From assembly GCF_014529535.1 (NCBI RefSeq), contig NC_050737.1, positions 5,682,749 through 5,746,748 on the forward strand: DNA of 64,000 nt. Direction: 5' to 3'. Source of the DNA: Bradysia coprophila. Lineage: Eukaryota; Arthropoda; Insecta; Diptera; Sciaridae. Below the pieces are notes generated by a model, which saw only the letters and a program-made list of their open reading frames with translations, did not search any database and was not told where the DNA came from. Shown here piece by piece: positions 11,401 to 24,350 of this stretch. Position numbers and translations under genes: made by a program. The stretch's first letter is position 1. Each line of letters starts with the position of its first letter.

Positions 11401-14400
11401 AGAACCCATGCCTCTTAAATCAATATTCATATCACACCATCATAACATTGACAAGAGAGTAGTTAACAACTTTGTATTTATAAATTTATAGCATAACTTT
11501 TGGCGGTTTTATTCCATGCAATCTGAGGTGTGTTTTTTTATTTCACTTCGAAAGATTTTCTATTATTTACTAAATAAGGTGTAATTAGCCACCACGCGGG
11601 CCGTTATACTGACCTTAAATGTATGGTAATTGATTTGTTATGACATAAGTCACATAGATCAGAAAAAGGGACGCGGAACCGCTGTCTTATAGGGCAAATA
11701 TAATATTAGAACAAATGAAGTAACATATCTTGCATCTGTCTGTTAAAAATGGTAAGATAAGCTTTTTCGCGAATTAAATAGTCAATTTAATGATAGTGTC
11801 AGTGTGAAATCGATAAGTTGGTGGAAAATCGCCAAGATTAAAGTAGCTATAACTCTCATAGCTTCTTCGGTACCAACTACCAACATTACTCGCGAGCATT
11901 AACACTTCAAGCATGCGTAACTTTCTCTTTGTATCAGATAAGATATCGTAACTATCAAGAACTTATGACTCTTGACGACTCATCAAGGAATCCCAAATTG
12001 TGGTTGAAGAATCCCACAGCGTGCACATACAAATTCCTTCGTTTTTATGAAGTAGCTTTTGAAACAACTCGCTAATCGATAGTGATTGAAGAGTGTCGAA
12101 GTCGAAGACTAGAAAATTTGGCTTTTGGGTTGTAACAAGTACGGCTTGTCCATATTTCGTTCGGATGGGAAATTATTCAAATTTTTTATAATGTTCTGGA
12201 TTGCACTCAAGTTCGTATCCTCTGCAAGATTTGATAACATTTGTGAAAGAGGACATTTTATCGAGATTTTCGTCTGTCCGTTAACTATGTAACCAGAACG
12301 ATAGTATTCCGTTCACCGATAAACTCAAAAAGGCGACACCATAAAATTTACTTCAATTATTTTGCTAATACCATGTAACGTCGAAGCATTATGTTTTGAT
12401 CGATTTTCAAGTAAAATCTTTATATTACAATAAATTATAAGCTTTTTTATCGAGCTTTTAAACCATTTGTACAACATTCATAAGGTTTAATACTTGTAAC
12501 CGGCTGAAATACGCATGCGTAAGCTCGATTATACGGTATAAGCATCGTGAATATTGTACAAGTGGTTCGAATACTCGCTACAAAAGTTAAAAAATATTTA
12601 TTTTAAAGCGATGATTACTTCAAAAATCCATCAAAATGCCAGTAAAATTCAAATATTTTCCATTACAGCAATCAGTTACGAAAATTACTTATTTCGCACC
12701 TACCAAGTTATCAAAAATCCGCAAGCGACCACTCCAAAGTATAATTAGGACCGCGCAGACATAACAAATAATTAAGATAATTTCGTCTGCTAACTTATTA
12801 ACGATCAACATCTCTCTATCTGCCGAATGACGGATTTTCAAGCGAATATAAAATACACATAACGACACACCACACACTTATATGTGTAGAAAAAGTGTGA
12901 TTGATTGATTTATATACTTATGAATGACCAATACATCTCCTCAAAAATGTTAATGACATGGCGCTTCAATTGACAAAACATTTGCGATGCAACTGGAAAG
13001 CTACGTACATTAATCGCATGTATGTACACTTATCATGTCATGTTTTGTTTTTTTTTTTAAGATGTCTCCCAATTAAGTATTTCCAATAAAAAAAACAATC
13101 AACAACAACCTATAATGTATGCGGAGCGGAGTATTATTATTATTTTTTTCTCCAAACATCATAACTCATGATTTGAACATATTTTAGAAAGAGATGTAAC
13201 AATCATGGCAAAAAAAATGAATATCTACACAAACGATTTTTGTAACATATGACGACCTGAAAAATAAAATATATTTGAACAATTTGATAATTCCGATTGC
13301 TCTATGCGCGATGTCAGTTACTTCTGGTTTTTCTTCGTGAACGGTTGAAAATACAAAAAAAAATTAATAGAAAAGTATATTGTGGCTCTCGGCTATATAT
13401 TAAATGGTTGTTTAATTCAAATCAAACATTTTCGTTGAATGTTTTTTGTTTGAGTTTTAATTTTTTAAATTTTTTTTAATTGACTACACCAATCAAACGA
13501 AACTCTATTCGGTTAGTATTTAACAAATGAATTAACAAGCTTCACCACAAAAGGGAATATAAATTATTGTTTCAATCGAATAATCTAATTGATACCGTCA
13601 CGTGATATGCATTTTTATCGATGTGATTAATTTTTTTGCGAAGGCAGTTTAATCAGATAAAGCATTCGTTGCTGTACGTTGAAATTATTCTCCAGCTTCG
13701 ATGATTTAATAGAGGTGAAAATCTGCACACATTTTTTCCCAACTTTTGTCCAAATTTTTTTTTGGAGAATTGAATCAAGTTGGTATTTGGTCATAACTGA
13801 AAACATGTGACTTCACGTATAACATTATAACCATACTGCGGTATACTATTACATACAGTAATACGAACATTATTGTATAAAAAAAATCGTTTAAAGTGGT
13901 CTTCTGACTTTATTTAGATAAAAGAGAGATAAGACAAACATACAATACAATTGTATTGCCTTATATGCTTACATTTGACTTTGATAAAACTCGTTGACGA
14001 AACCCAGTTCGTCTCAAGTGTTTAAAAGCTTATACGAAAAATCAGTGTGAATCGAAATTTTACAGTGAATTCATGTCGTCGTATAGAAAGTCAGTTTAAC
14101 TCCAGCTAGCTATTAAATTAGCGAACATTTTATCGAATATTTTGGTAAATTGAAATAATTTTATTTATTTTTTGTATAACAAGTCACCATCTCAGTTTGT
14201 TGTTTTTTGAACACCTTTCCAACAAAATCGATCAATCAATCAATCATTTCGAATATTTCAAAATACATTCAATTTCTAAACGATATTTTTGCCTACAATT
14301 AAATTCCTATCATTTTATCAGGTGACCCCGAATTGATTGCACATGAAAACAGTGCTCCGTTCAATTATCATAGTAATCATAATAATAACAATAAATAGAT

Positions 14401-17400
14401 AGAAAATATCTTTAGCCTTGCAAATTAAATCATTTTTTTTCTTTCTTCTTCTTTGCAAAATCGTGTTTATCACTTTGGAAGTTCGTTCATAATAATCACA
14501 ATATTAATATAGTAATCGGGTACGTCATACAAAAACCGATCTGTGTTGTGAACGGATTAGCAACACTGGCTCTGTTCGTAACAAACGTTCTAATTTTTGG
14601 TCTTCATTCTGGTTTAATTTCCATCGTCTCAATCACAAAAACAAAAACAATATCCATTAATTAGTTGGATTCGAACATTGTGAGTATAAATTTAGAAATA
14701 AATTAATTCGATTGAATCGATATTATGAGTGATGGCATTAACCAGTTGAACACCACTAATAAATTTTTAATTTTCGATTTAGTTAGTAAGTTTATATATT
14801 AATGCAATCACAGGATAATAACAAAAGAAATAAAAATGATTTAATTATCCGTGAGTATATAATGTTGGACAGAACAGTTCCGTTAAGCCAGATGACAGGT
14901 AGCACCAGAAACATATCGATCTTGTGATCTTCATTTCTACTCTTGTGACTCTACAGTTTGATCGTGTGACTCTATACTTAAACTTTGAGCTTGTGACTCT
15001 TTATACTTTGATCGTGCAACTTAATTGACTTTGCTATCACGTGAAAAGTGACTGTGTAATTAGTGGTACACTTCAGTCGTATAAAATGTTTGTGAACGTA
15101 TCGATAAAACAAATCTATCGATTCTATCGAATATAATATTATTAAAGAAAAGAAAACACCTAAACAACAAATAGACTGTTGTAAGTCTACAGGTCACATG
15201 ACACACCCACAAACAATTTGCTACTACCTTTATCGTTGCATAGAACTAGTATAGTCAATCGTAAGTTGCATTTAATTAAGATATTGTTGGAATGATTCAG
15301 TGGAGAATGTCATTGCTCCAATTTCCTAAGATATTTTTTCTACTATTAACGCAATTACACATTTTTTAAGGTGTAAATATCGAGTGATACAACATTTGGA
15401 GAGTGTCAAAACATGATCTATTCTCTTCTACTTTTCATCTGAATTACGTTACGACAGTGAAAAGTCATGTGATAAATTCACTCACCAACTCACGTGAGAA
15501 TTTTACATACAATCTGGGCGGTGTAAACTCAATGTACAAGTCATAAGACTTGTCCTCTTCTCTCCACTCGTAAAGGATGATCTAGAAAAGAATATCGTTA
15601 ACTGTGGAAATCTTTTCGTTTTTTAAGAAAAAATTAAAAAGATTGTGCGGTGGTGAAGTTCAATTCAAATCCATTCAAAAGAAAGTCAAAATGATTCACT
15701 CTTTTGTCACCTGATGAAAAATCACTCATTCCAAGTTCACGTTGATTCGTACAATTCGCACCAATATCCTTCACTTTTAGTGCTTTACGCATTGATTTTT
15801 TTTTCGTCCGAATGCGACGTTTTACAACACTTTTAATCAAATAATTTTTAAGTATACCAAAGGACCTAACCTCGAAAGCTTTACAACCGTTTGCATATTT
15901 GCTCTGTGATTGTTCAACGGATATATTTACCTTTAATTTGACATTACTCGTCTATCCTGCAATTTCGATGAAGATTTTTACTTTCGTTATCTTTATGATT
16001 TCGTTGTTGATTTTTGGCTTTTAGTAGATTCGACTTCACTTAACATTAACTGCAATTTTTAATTTATAAAACAACTATAAGCCTTCAGCAGTGGCGACAG
16101 TGACTTGGCCAGTATGTATATGTAATTCAACTTACTGTGATCTTTCGCTAGTCCAGATCGGACTAGCCGTAGGAACTAGTTATTTGCATAGGAGAGATTA
16201 TTGAGGAACTTTTCAAAGTAAATAATGTAATGACGCAATGTTGCATATTCAAAGGTGCAACACAATAAACGTGTGAAAGAAACTACAATTACGCTCTGAA
16301 TGGATTAATCAAAATCACATTTGCTTCACTAGACAAGCTATCAAATTTCGATTACCACTTTCAAATACAAGTTAATTGAGATGTCGACACTTGAAACGTC
16401 TCAAATGCTTTGACAATAATCGATATCAGGGAATTTCGTACATCATCAGAAAGCAATACTATCCCACAGCCGTTATCTATTTTTCAATAATTTTCCAAAG
16501 TGGTTAATCGTCAGATGATGATTTTGATCGACTACGGTACACAGTCCTCAATTGTACATGTGTAAATTTAAGGCTGGAAGTTGGACGTTGTTGAAAATGC
16601 AAGAGGTTTTGGCAATTTGTTTTAATGCGATAGATAAATCATTTGAATTTATTGTAAATTCCTTGCCTGCACAAATCACTGCTCTACCTTGCACTACATT
16701 GAGGGTCATTAGGCGGGGCGTCAAATAAAATTAAAGTAATTGCGGGAACAAAAAGTGTGTAATTCACCCTTTGTGGAAGCTTAGTTGTCTTAAGTATTCA
16801 GACTGATTTGTTATTGGACCTTGTGCCTGTTAATTGGTCTTTAAACAAATAAAAAAAAAATCACACCGCCGCCGCCGCGATATGTTTTTGTTTCGAATTT
16901 TTTTCGAATTTTGCAAAGATCAAATTCTAAAATAGTAGACAAAATCACCTCAACCACAAGTTTAATTAAAATAAAGAAAGTTAGCTGCGAATGATATACA
17001 ACTTTTGAACTTTTTTCGTTTGTAAAAAGTAAATTTTTTAATTTTGATAGAAGACAGTTTGCGCAAACCACGTATAATTTATGAGCCAAATGATACATAA
17101 GTTGGAAATTATAAGTCAGAGGAAAGTCTTTTTTCTTGCTAGTATGCATGCAACACTGCATATGCATACTCGCCAAAAAAAAATCACTTTCCCCTTGTTA
17201 TGTAAATGACCATTCTCCATACAAATCATATGAAGAGTCAACCTAGAATTTTCAAGTTTATCGTACAAGTATAAGAGAAACCCGGTGTCACCCTGTGACA
17301 TGAAACTGGCAAAGGAATTTATCATCTCCTAACGTCTGTTTTCTCGGTTTCGCTTGTGCAATAAAGCTTCCCCTAGATGCCTCTTCTCAATATGTCAACA

Positions 17401-18154
17401 GTATGCTCCTATAAATGAAAATGTGCCCAACGTACAACTGTTTCAATATTGTTCGGTGAACGTGACACAAAAAACAAAACACAAATTCCTTTGCGATGAT
17501 CGCTTGATGAGAGCAATTTTGTAATCAATACTATCGGTACGTACACATAAATCATCATGCAGTATTATATACAATGTACACTTCAAGCTTTAATCCATTC
17601 CAAAAGGCTTTAATCAAAACAACCTAATTTCGGTTTCAAATCGGTTTAAAGTATAATGGTATCAATTAAATTGATTATACGAATTCGTTTTATTTTTCTC
17701 TTATCAACGAAATGTCGGCATAATTTATTGAGGTATGAGTGACATTAAAATTAACGTACACCTCCAGCTCGTGTATGTATGTTTTTTCTGTATTTCTGTA
17801 TTTTATTGAGTTATTTGCTTACAAGAAATTTACATTCTTATTCGCTAAATTTTAGGTAAAAACGATAGAAGCGATTAACAGCTGCACTACAGGGGTGTAA
17901 CTTAGAACTAATTTAATTGTTGGTGCTCAGTACATTTTTGATTATTGTACTAGCCCTGTTCGAAGTCCTTCAAACTGTGTCCGTTTTTTAATTTTTCAAG
18001 AATCGAATTGTCAACTTTCCACGCAGAACCTATTGGTATAACACCCGAGGGGTTGCTCACTTTGATTTACCAAAAATTAAAATAGTGATTTACCATGATT
18101 TAGCAAGGAAAACTTTTATTTTTGTTATTGTTGTCTTGCTGGAACATGCATATA
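11401..18154. other. Long non-coding interval
   Basis: AT-rich with no recognisable exon. The 68-residue lysine/arginine-rich minus-strand frame at 15634-15840 has no family I recognise. A GCCGCCGCCG run occurs at about 16866. Simple T/A runs are frequent. Confidence 0.4.
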
Positions 18155-18561
18155 ATTAAGAGCTTCCGAGCGTACGCTGAAATTGTAGCCTACATTTCTG
18201 CGTTTCGAAATTTTTGATCGCTGATATCTTTTTACGAGAGCCCTTTTTGAAAAATGTACGACCACATTTTCGAGTAAAAATATGTCAGCTTTGAATAAAA
18301 AATAAAATTGTCTGTGAAAGTTCCATGTGCTTTGAGAAAAGTGTACCTTTGATGCAAATTTGGGGCATCGGTACAGTTTTCTCAAAGCTCATGAAACTTT
18401 CACAGACAATTTTATTTTTTATTCAAAGCTGACATATTTTTACTCGAAAATGTGGTCGTACATTTTTCAAAAAGGGCTCTCGTAAAAAGATATCAGCGAT
18501 CAAAAATTTCGAAACGCAGAAATGTAGGCTACAATTCCAGCGTAGGCTCGGAACCTCTTAA
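18155..18561. mobile_element. Foldback element, copy 3 (near-perfect palindrome)
   Basis: The left arm, from TTAAGAGCTTCCGAGC, is repeated inverted on the right, ending GCTCGGAACCTCTTAA. The arms are about 180 bp, with inner blocks such as GAAAAATGTACGACCACATT and GCTGATATCTTTTTACGAGA complemented almost without change. A spacer of about 60 bp separates them. The close match of the arms suggests recent insertion or arm conversion. Confidence 0.8.
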
Positions 18562-18562
18562 A

Positions 18563-18608
18563 TCAGGAGGATGTTGTGTTGCTGAAGGTTGTCACAACAT
18601 CCTCCTGA
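18563..18608. repeat. 16-bp perfect hairpin
   Basis: TCAGGAGGATGTTGTG at 18563-18578 is followed by its exact complement at 18593-18608, directly abutting the foldback element. Confidence 0.8.
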
Positions 18609-18774
18609 TGTAACGATAACGACGACAAAAATAATGACAAGCTCTGGGTAATATCGAGGGTGATATGGACCTTTTTATAGTAAAATGCATAAACAATTGA
18701 AGTACAAGATTTGAAAACAATCGATTAAAAATACTTCGATCGATGGATGTAATAGACCGTCTGCAACAGGTTAA
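18600..18774 (-). mobile_element. Diverged reverse copy of the TTAA MITE family
   Basis: Shared words with the 4506-4718 element include ATAACGACGAC, GACAAGCT, AAGTACAAGATTT and the terminal CTGCAACAGGTTAA. The other terminus is lost. Confidence 0.5.
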
Positions 18775-19093
18775 TCGAAAAGATTGAGCAGCCCTTCGAT
18801 AACACAAAGAACACAATACGCTACCGGTTCTGGACTGTATCAGATCGAATCTGATTGAAATCGGAACAAGTTGGTTAATTAAAAGCAATACAATTCGGAT
18901 TTTTTTTCTAAATTAAACTTTTAAACGGGTACAATAACCTAAAGGTTGTGATGTGAAATTTGTTAATTAATTATAAAAACTTATTGTTTTTGCGTTTCAA
19001 CATTTGTCCGTTTATTTCTTAAAGTTTGCCGTAAGTAATCAAAATTTCAGATCACAAACGCGCGTGTTTTAAAGTTTTTAATGAAAAAAAAAC

Positions 19094-19265
19094 CAACGCA
19101 CTTCAAGCAAAAGTGCTTTTAATGACAGTTGCCAAATAGAGTACGGTTTTGTATGAAAAAAAATTTTACAGTGCCAAAATTTGTTCGATAGTTTCCAGTT
19201 TCCAGTTTCCAGTTCCAGTTTCAGTACTCTATTTAAAGTGTTTACCTCATGCTTGAAGTGCGTTG
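19094..19265. mobile_element. Small TIR MITE
   Basis: CAACGCACTTCAAGCA at the left edge is complemented by TGCTTGAAGTGCGTTG at the right edge. A second inner inverted pair (AGAGTAC / GTACTCT) follows. Three to four tandem GTTTCCA units lie in the middle. Confidence 0.65.
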
Positions 19266-22200
19266 AAAAAACCGATATTAATCTGAATTGAATTTGCAAT
19301 TGGGATATCTTAATTCTGGATAAAATAATTCGACACTATTCGTACCAACATTACCACTCAAATCATACACTTGCTGTAACACATTTAAACATTCAACCAC
19401 TGACGGTATTGAAGATATCTGGTGTCAACCCTCTTCTGTCATGAAAACAAAACGTGTGTTTTAAAAAGTGAATCAGCGAGCTGCACTGACTGTAACAGAA
19501 TAAATGATGTTGACGACATAACATACATGACGTATGAAGACATCCATACCCTTCTGGTACTTATAATTTTGGGAACAATTTTCGATCCGTTTTTTAGTTT
19601 TTTAAGAAATTTAGGTAACATCGACTTCTTTTATAAAATACTTCAATTTACCTAATGGTATAATTGCTGAAATTCTGTAGTATTACGTGGTATTTTATGA
19701 CAATTTCTATGTCGAAGTGTTATACCTGTGAGCTGCACCGATTTGTGTAATTATATGACTCTTCAAAATGATAATTCTCGAAATATAGAAAACAAAAATT
19801 ATTTTTGCAAAATATTTGAACTATTTTCCATTCTTTGATGTTTCGAATATATGTCGTTGAAAGATATAAATAACAATTTTATTTACACATTAAAATCATG
19901 TTCCCAGCTAGGTAACAAGTAAATTTTCACATTTTTTTCTAGGTGAATTATTTGTCATTCAAATGAACAGATGAATACGAAATAATTTCAATATTTGATC
20001 ATATTGCCCGAAATTTCGAATTACAATCCACTCGAGACATATCATTATTCGTTTATTTCTCTTGTGTGTTTTTTTTCAATCGGCAGTTTAAGATGTGTTG
20101 CTACAATTACACGTGGCTTGATGTTTATAAGTTAGCATTTCTTATAATCATTCTAGAAGGTTTAGTACTCAATCGTAGCACTGCTAGCATTAACACTGGA
20201 CTAACAAGCGTTAAATTTGACGAATTTCACGATACTGTGAGTTCATCAACCTCCCAATATTTTATATGTTCATGGTAGGGAGTAGTGCCGATTTTCTTAT
20301 TTTTGTTTCGCATTTAATTTAAAGAATTTCACTGTGTGTGGGATCTCAAGATACTTGTACACATCCGGATACGCAAGGTTATCAAATTATATCATTAGCC
20401 CATTGCATTATTAACTCATATTATCCGTTTGAGACCACAGAATGTTATCGAAGATCGTAAATATTATTCTTTGGTATAACTGCTCCGCTTGCATTTGTTT
20501 GGGACGAAAATTTCTTATAGTCGATTCAGCACCGCCTATAGCTTATATGCTAAATGGACTGCAACAGTAGTTATATTACAACATAAAATAAGGGCCGTAA
20601 TTTGGAATCTTGGATCTTGGTGCAACATCCCGACATAGTAGATTCAAATTTAATGTTCGCTTGGACTGTGAGAGTATACTTCATATATTGGCATATCAAA
20701 CACCCGAGTGTTTACATAATTCTGTTTTTAGAAAAGGCGACAAAACCACGTATACTAGAAAATTCCTAGCGAAACCGCACGAAAACAAGTTGGCTGATTT
20801 CATATTAATTTATGCAAATATTGTGTTCGTTGAAGATGTAAATAAGTTTTGGGGGGCATTCATAATTCGCGTCTCTTTAAGAGGGGGAACGGGCGTTTGT
20901 TAAAGTAAACGGAAAGAGGGTGGAAGTTTACAAAGAGGAAAGAGCAAACTTATTGTAATTTTCCATATCCAAATCTCATATCATACAATCGACACCATAC
21001 TATTATCACGGCCGGACTGGCCTCGGGACTGTCTACTGTATGCAAAAAAAAAATCGAAAGAACCGATAGAGATTTAAACATTCATACAAAACTTGAAAAA
21101 GCTCTCCGGTGTGGACCGTCCGCGCCTGAATATTTTTCATCGAAAAATAAACCGATTCCGAATAGCCCTATAAATAGAATACGATTGATAAAGTCAAAGA
21201 TATTTGTATTTTTCGCTGTAAACGATCGGACAAAAAAAATGGTAATTCTTTAAGTATTCATTATGTTCAACCTTCAGCCGCTACCATTCACATGGTCATC
21301 TATCAGCGGTATGATGGAATAAATTTGTCAACACAATTAAATTAAAAAAAACCGTCGGATCGATGTCAACAATTGCAACGCGTAATCTTGTACATCGTTA
21401 GACTAAACCCTATACAAGATTAGGAAACATTGCTACTCGACTATCTGTAATCAATTAACCCTAGTAGATTTTCAGAATCACATTGTTCGTGACCATCAGT
21501 TCAGAACATTTCCCATGGTTTCGAAAACCGAATCTATTGTTCGTAAAGTATTAGGAAATTGTCTTATCGCACCTGTTGACACGGTTAAGTGGTTTACACT
21601 TCACTTGCCAAGACACTTTATCTTAGAAACTCTAATGGGAAATAAATTGATTCGAATACATTCAAAACTGACTGATATATTTATAAATACAGCTGCACTA
21701 GCTGGTGGTTACATAAAGAAAAATATAAATGGTAGTTGTATGTACGTGTAGCAATATGTATACAAAATGAGCTTATACATTTGCATAATTAACCAATGTT
21801 ACACTTGAGAAAATAAAATCCATCCATAAAACTAAAACCCATTTTCTGTATACATATCGTCGATACTATATCAAATACACGGATAAAACTGATCAAATGC
21901 TAATAAAACTTAATAAACCGCCAATACAACCAAAGAAAGCGATCCCAAGCAATAAGAGTATATTAAATAACACAAAAGCAATAACAATTAAATGTTGTAA
22001 GTCTGCACATTATGTATCGCCACCCAAAGCCACGGTGTGTTGAAGTCGCAAGAGATCTCATATGACTCTATGCAGAGCTCGTGACTTTGGTTAGAAAAAT
22101 TTGGTTTAGTTATTTTAACAGTTTGACTGTGATGGTTTTATAGTTTCTGTTTGGAATTGACGTATCGGTTTTTGTTTCAATTTCGGGTGTTTTCGATCGA

Positions 22201-24321
22201 AATTTCATTGAAGAAAATGTTTACCCAAGTTTTAATTAAATAACATATCGAAGTCAATTTGAACACTTAAGTGATAATAGAAGACCCAATCAGTTTTCGG
22301 GCAAAAGAGACTGGATCAAACGTATTTTTATCTGAGTGAAAAGAATAGAAATATTTCTATTAATCGTCGAAATAATGGCTACAAACCAACGACCATCATC
22401 GTCGACGGAGTATCGGAAATGTAAATTGAATTTTAAATTATTTAAATTCTGGACGATAATTTATAATCCAATTAGTTAACCAATTTCAAGATAATGTAAG
22501 ACGTCTCAGAGCAATATTTTTGCGTATTATTGTATGAAATGCCAGATCATTAAATTACACGTTACGCCTTTTTACCGTAGAAAAGTGTTGATTCATTCAA
22601 ATATTACCTTTATTTTACTTAGCTTGGTTACACTCTCAATTCTTATCAGCAATAAAATTAAATGTTTTCATTTAATTTTGCGGCCGTGAGTTCTTGGTGC
22701 AAATAGTTTTTACTGCAAGTTTTGATATATTTTTATTCGGTCGAACTAACAGCAGACTGTGAAATCGACAAAAAAAAAGGTTTTTTTTCTTACTGACTTT
22801 GATAGAATACGCTTTTGCTTGGAAATTTGTTGTTTGATCATGTGTGACGCTTGCACGAATGAGACGAAATCAAGCAATCGCACGAGCAAAAAGAACAATT
22901 CACAAGCAAAACTTCACTTAAACTTCGCTACCGGAATTCGCAGCCTTCAGGCCGCTTCAGGCTATATCTATCGGCACGTCAAAACAAAAATGTGGAAGAG
23001 TGTGTTGGCATTTTTCTTCTGAGCATGGCGATTAATAGTTTAGGTACCTTTGTATGATTGCAGCCCTTGCCTTGGGCTCGTGTAGCATCCAACACACTTA
23101 GCAAAATCAAAAGTTACAGACAATTACGTACAGTGGACGTCAATGAAATTTAGATAAAAATTTGCTTCAAACAAAACTGCTTATACTTGTTTACACGGTC
23201 AGAATAGACGCACAGGCGTGTGCGATAATGGCAAAACCGTATGAAGACCTACAAACAGTTTTGTTCGTACGAGTCGACCAGCTGAAAAACAGCTGTAACC
23301 AATAACTGTATAAATTTCACTGACTTCCGCTGTAAGTTATTTTAATCACTTACTTTTACGACCCGGAAAATGACTATGACTATGACATTTTCCAGGTGCA
23401 GTGAGTAAACTAATTTACTTTTTCATGCTTCGGGGCCGAAAATGAGGGCAATTTTTTGAATTTTCTCGGGTTTCCGGCCCTCTGCATGAAAACTTACATG
23501 TGCACCTGTTTGGGACGATTGATTTTAGGCAACTTCGCGGATTGTAGGCCGAACGAAGTGAGGCTTACAAGCGAAAGTACACAAATAACCATTACACATT
23601 GACATTATGACTAATGGCAAATTAGGTTTCTCATCTTCGATTTCTTACTCCTAGCATGTTAAATAAGACTACTATTTGTTTTAAGTGTGTGAAGTTTGTA
23701 GCCCAGTATGAAAGCCAGACGTAGAAAAACTCACACTGATTTACTCTAGCGGTAAATGAAGACTACAGTTCCTTACAGGTGAAATATTCATAATTTGGAA
23801 TTGATATTGCGATATTGCGATGAAAATGATAAATCGCGTTAAAAATGTATTGATTAACAGAACGCAGCACCTCAAGTTGGAGATGAAACATGATCATGTT
23901 GATAAATATAATATTTCTTAATGTTATTTATCATGCACGAATGCACTTTCACACGTGACGACATGCAAAAGAACCTCCTTTCTCTGTCATGTAAAATAGA
24001 TGGAGTGGTAATAATGAGTATTATGTCATTCATTTGCGTGTCAATTGATGATTTTTAGATGAATGAACTTAATTCGTCGCCGGTCGTGTTAACGGCTGGA
24101 CATGAACTGGCTGTGTAAACATGAATAAGTCAGAGAGGTGAACTGAAATCGTTATTTATGACATCGAGGGCAAAGTATCTACGTTATTATGCTCTAGATG
24201 CGTAATTATGACACGAGTTGCATGAATATATTGATGTCCTGAACTTTCGCCCATTTTTTTTAAATCTCCGATTAGCTTTCGCACGATTTTTAATTTGCTT
24301 AATTTTTGTTATAAATTGCAG
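19266..24321. other. Non-coding interval upstream of the V-ATPase gene
   Basis: No recognisable protein. An acceptor-like TTGCAG ends at 24321, just before the V-ATPase start, so part of this interval is probably a 5'-UTR intron. One possible first exon starts at 22375 (MATNQRPSSSTEYRK) and meets a GTAAATTG donor near 22421. It cannot be linked to any later exon. Confidence 0.4.
23380..23520. repeat. Imperfect inverted repeat
   Basis: CAGGTGCA ... TTTTTCATGC ... GGGGCCG on the left is mirrored by CGGCCCTCTGCATGAAAA ... TGCACCTG on the right. It is probably another small foldback MITE. Confidence 0.5.
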
Positions 24322-24350
24322 TAACACAAGGAGACAAAAACACTCAAGCC

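Noticed and set aside
15634-15840. Basic 68-residue minus-strand ORF
   Set aside because: No recognisable family, no splice context and no supporting promoter. It is best treated as chance.
20610-20903. 97-residue plus-strand ORF
   Set aside because: No similarity to any family I know and no promoter or splice context.
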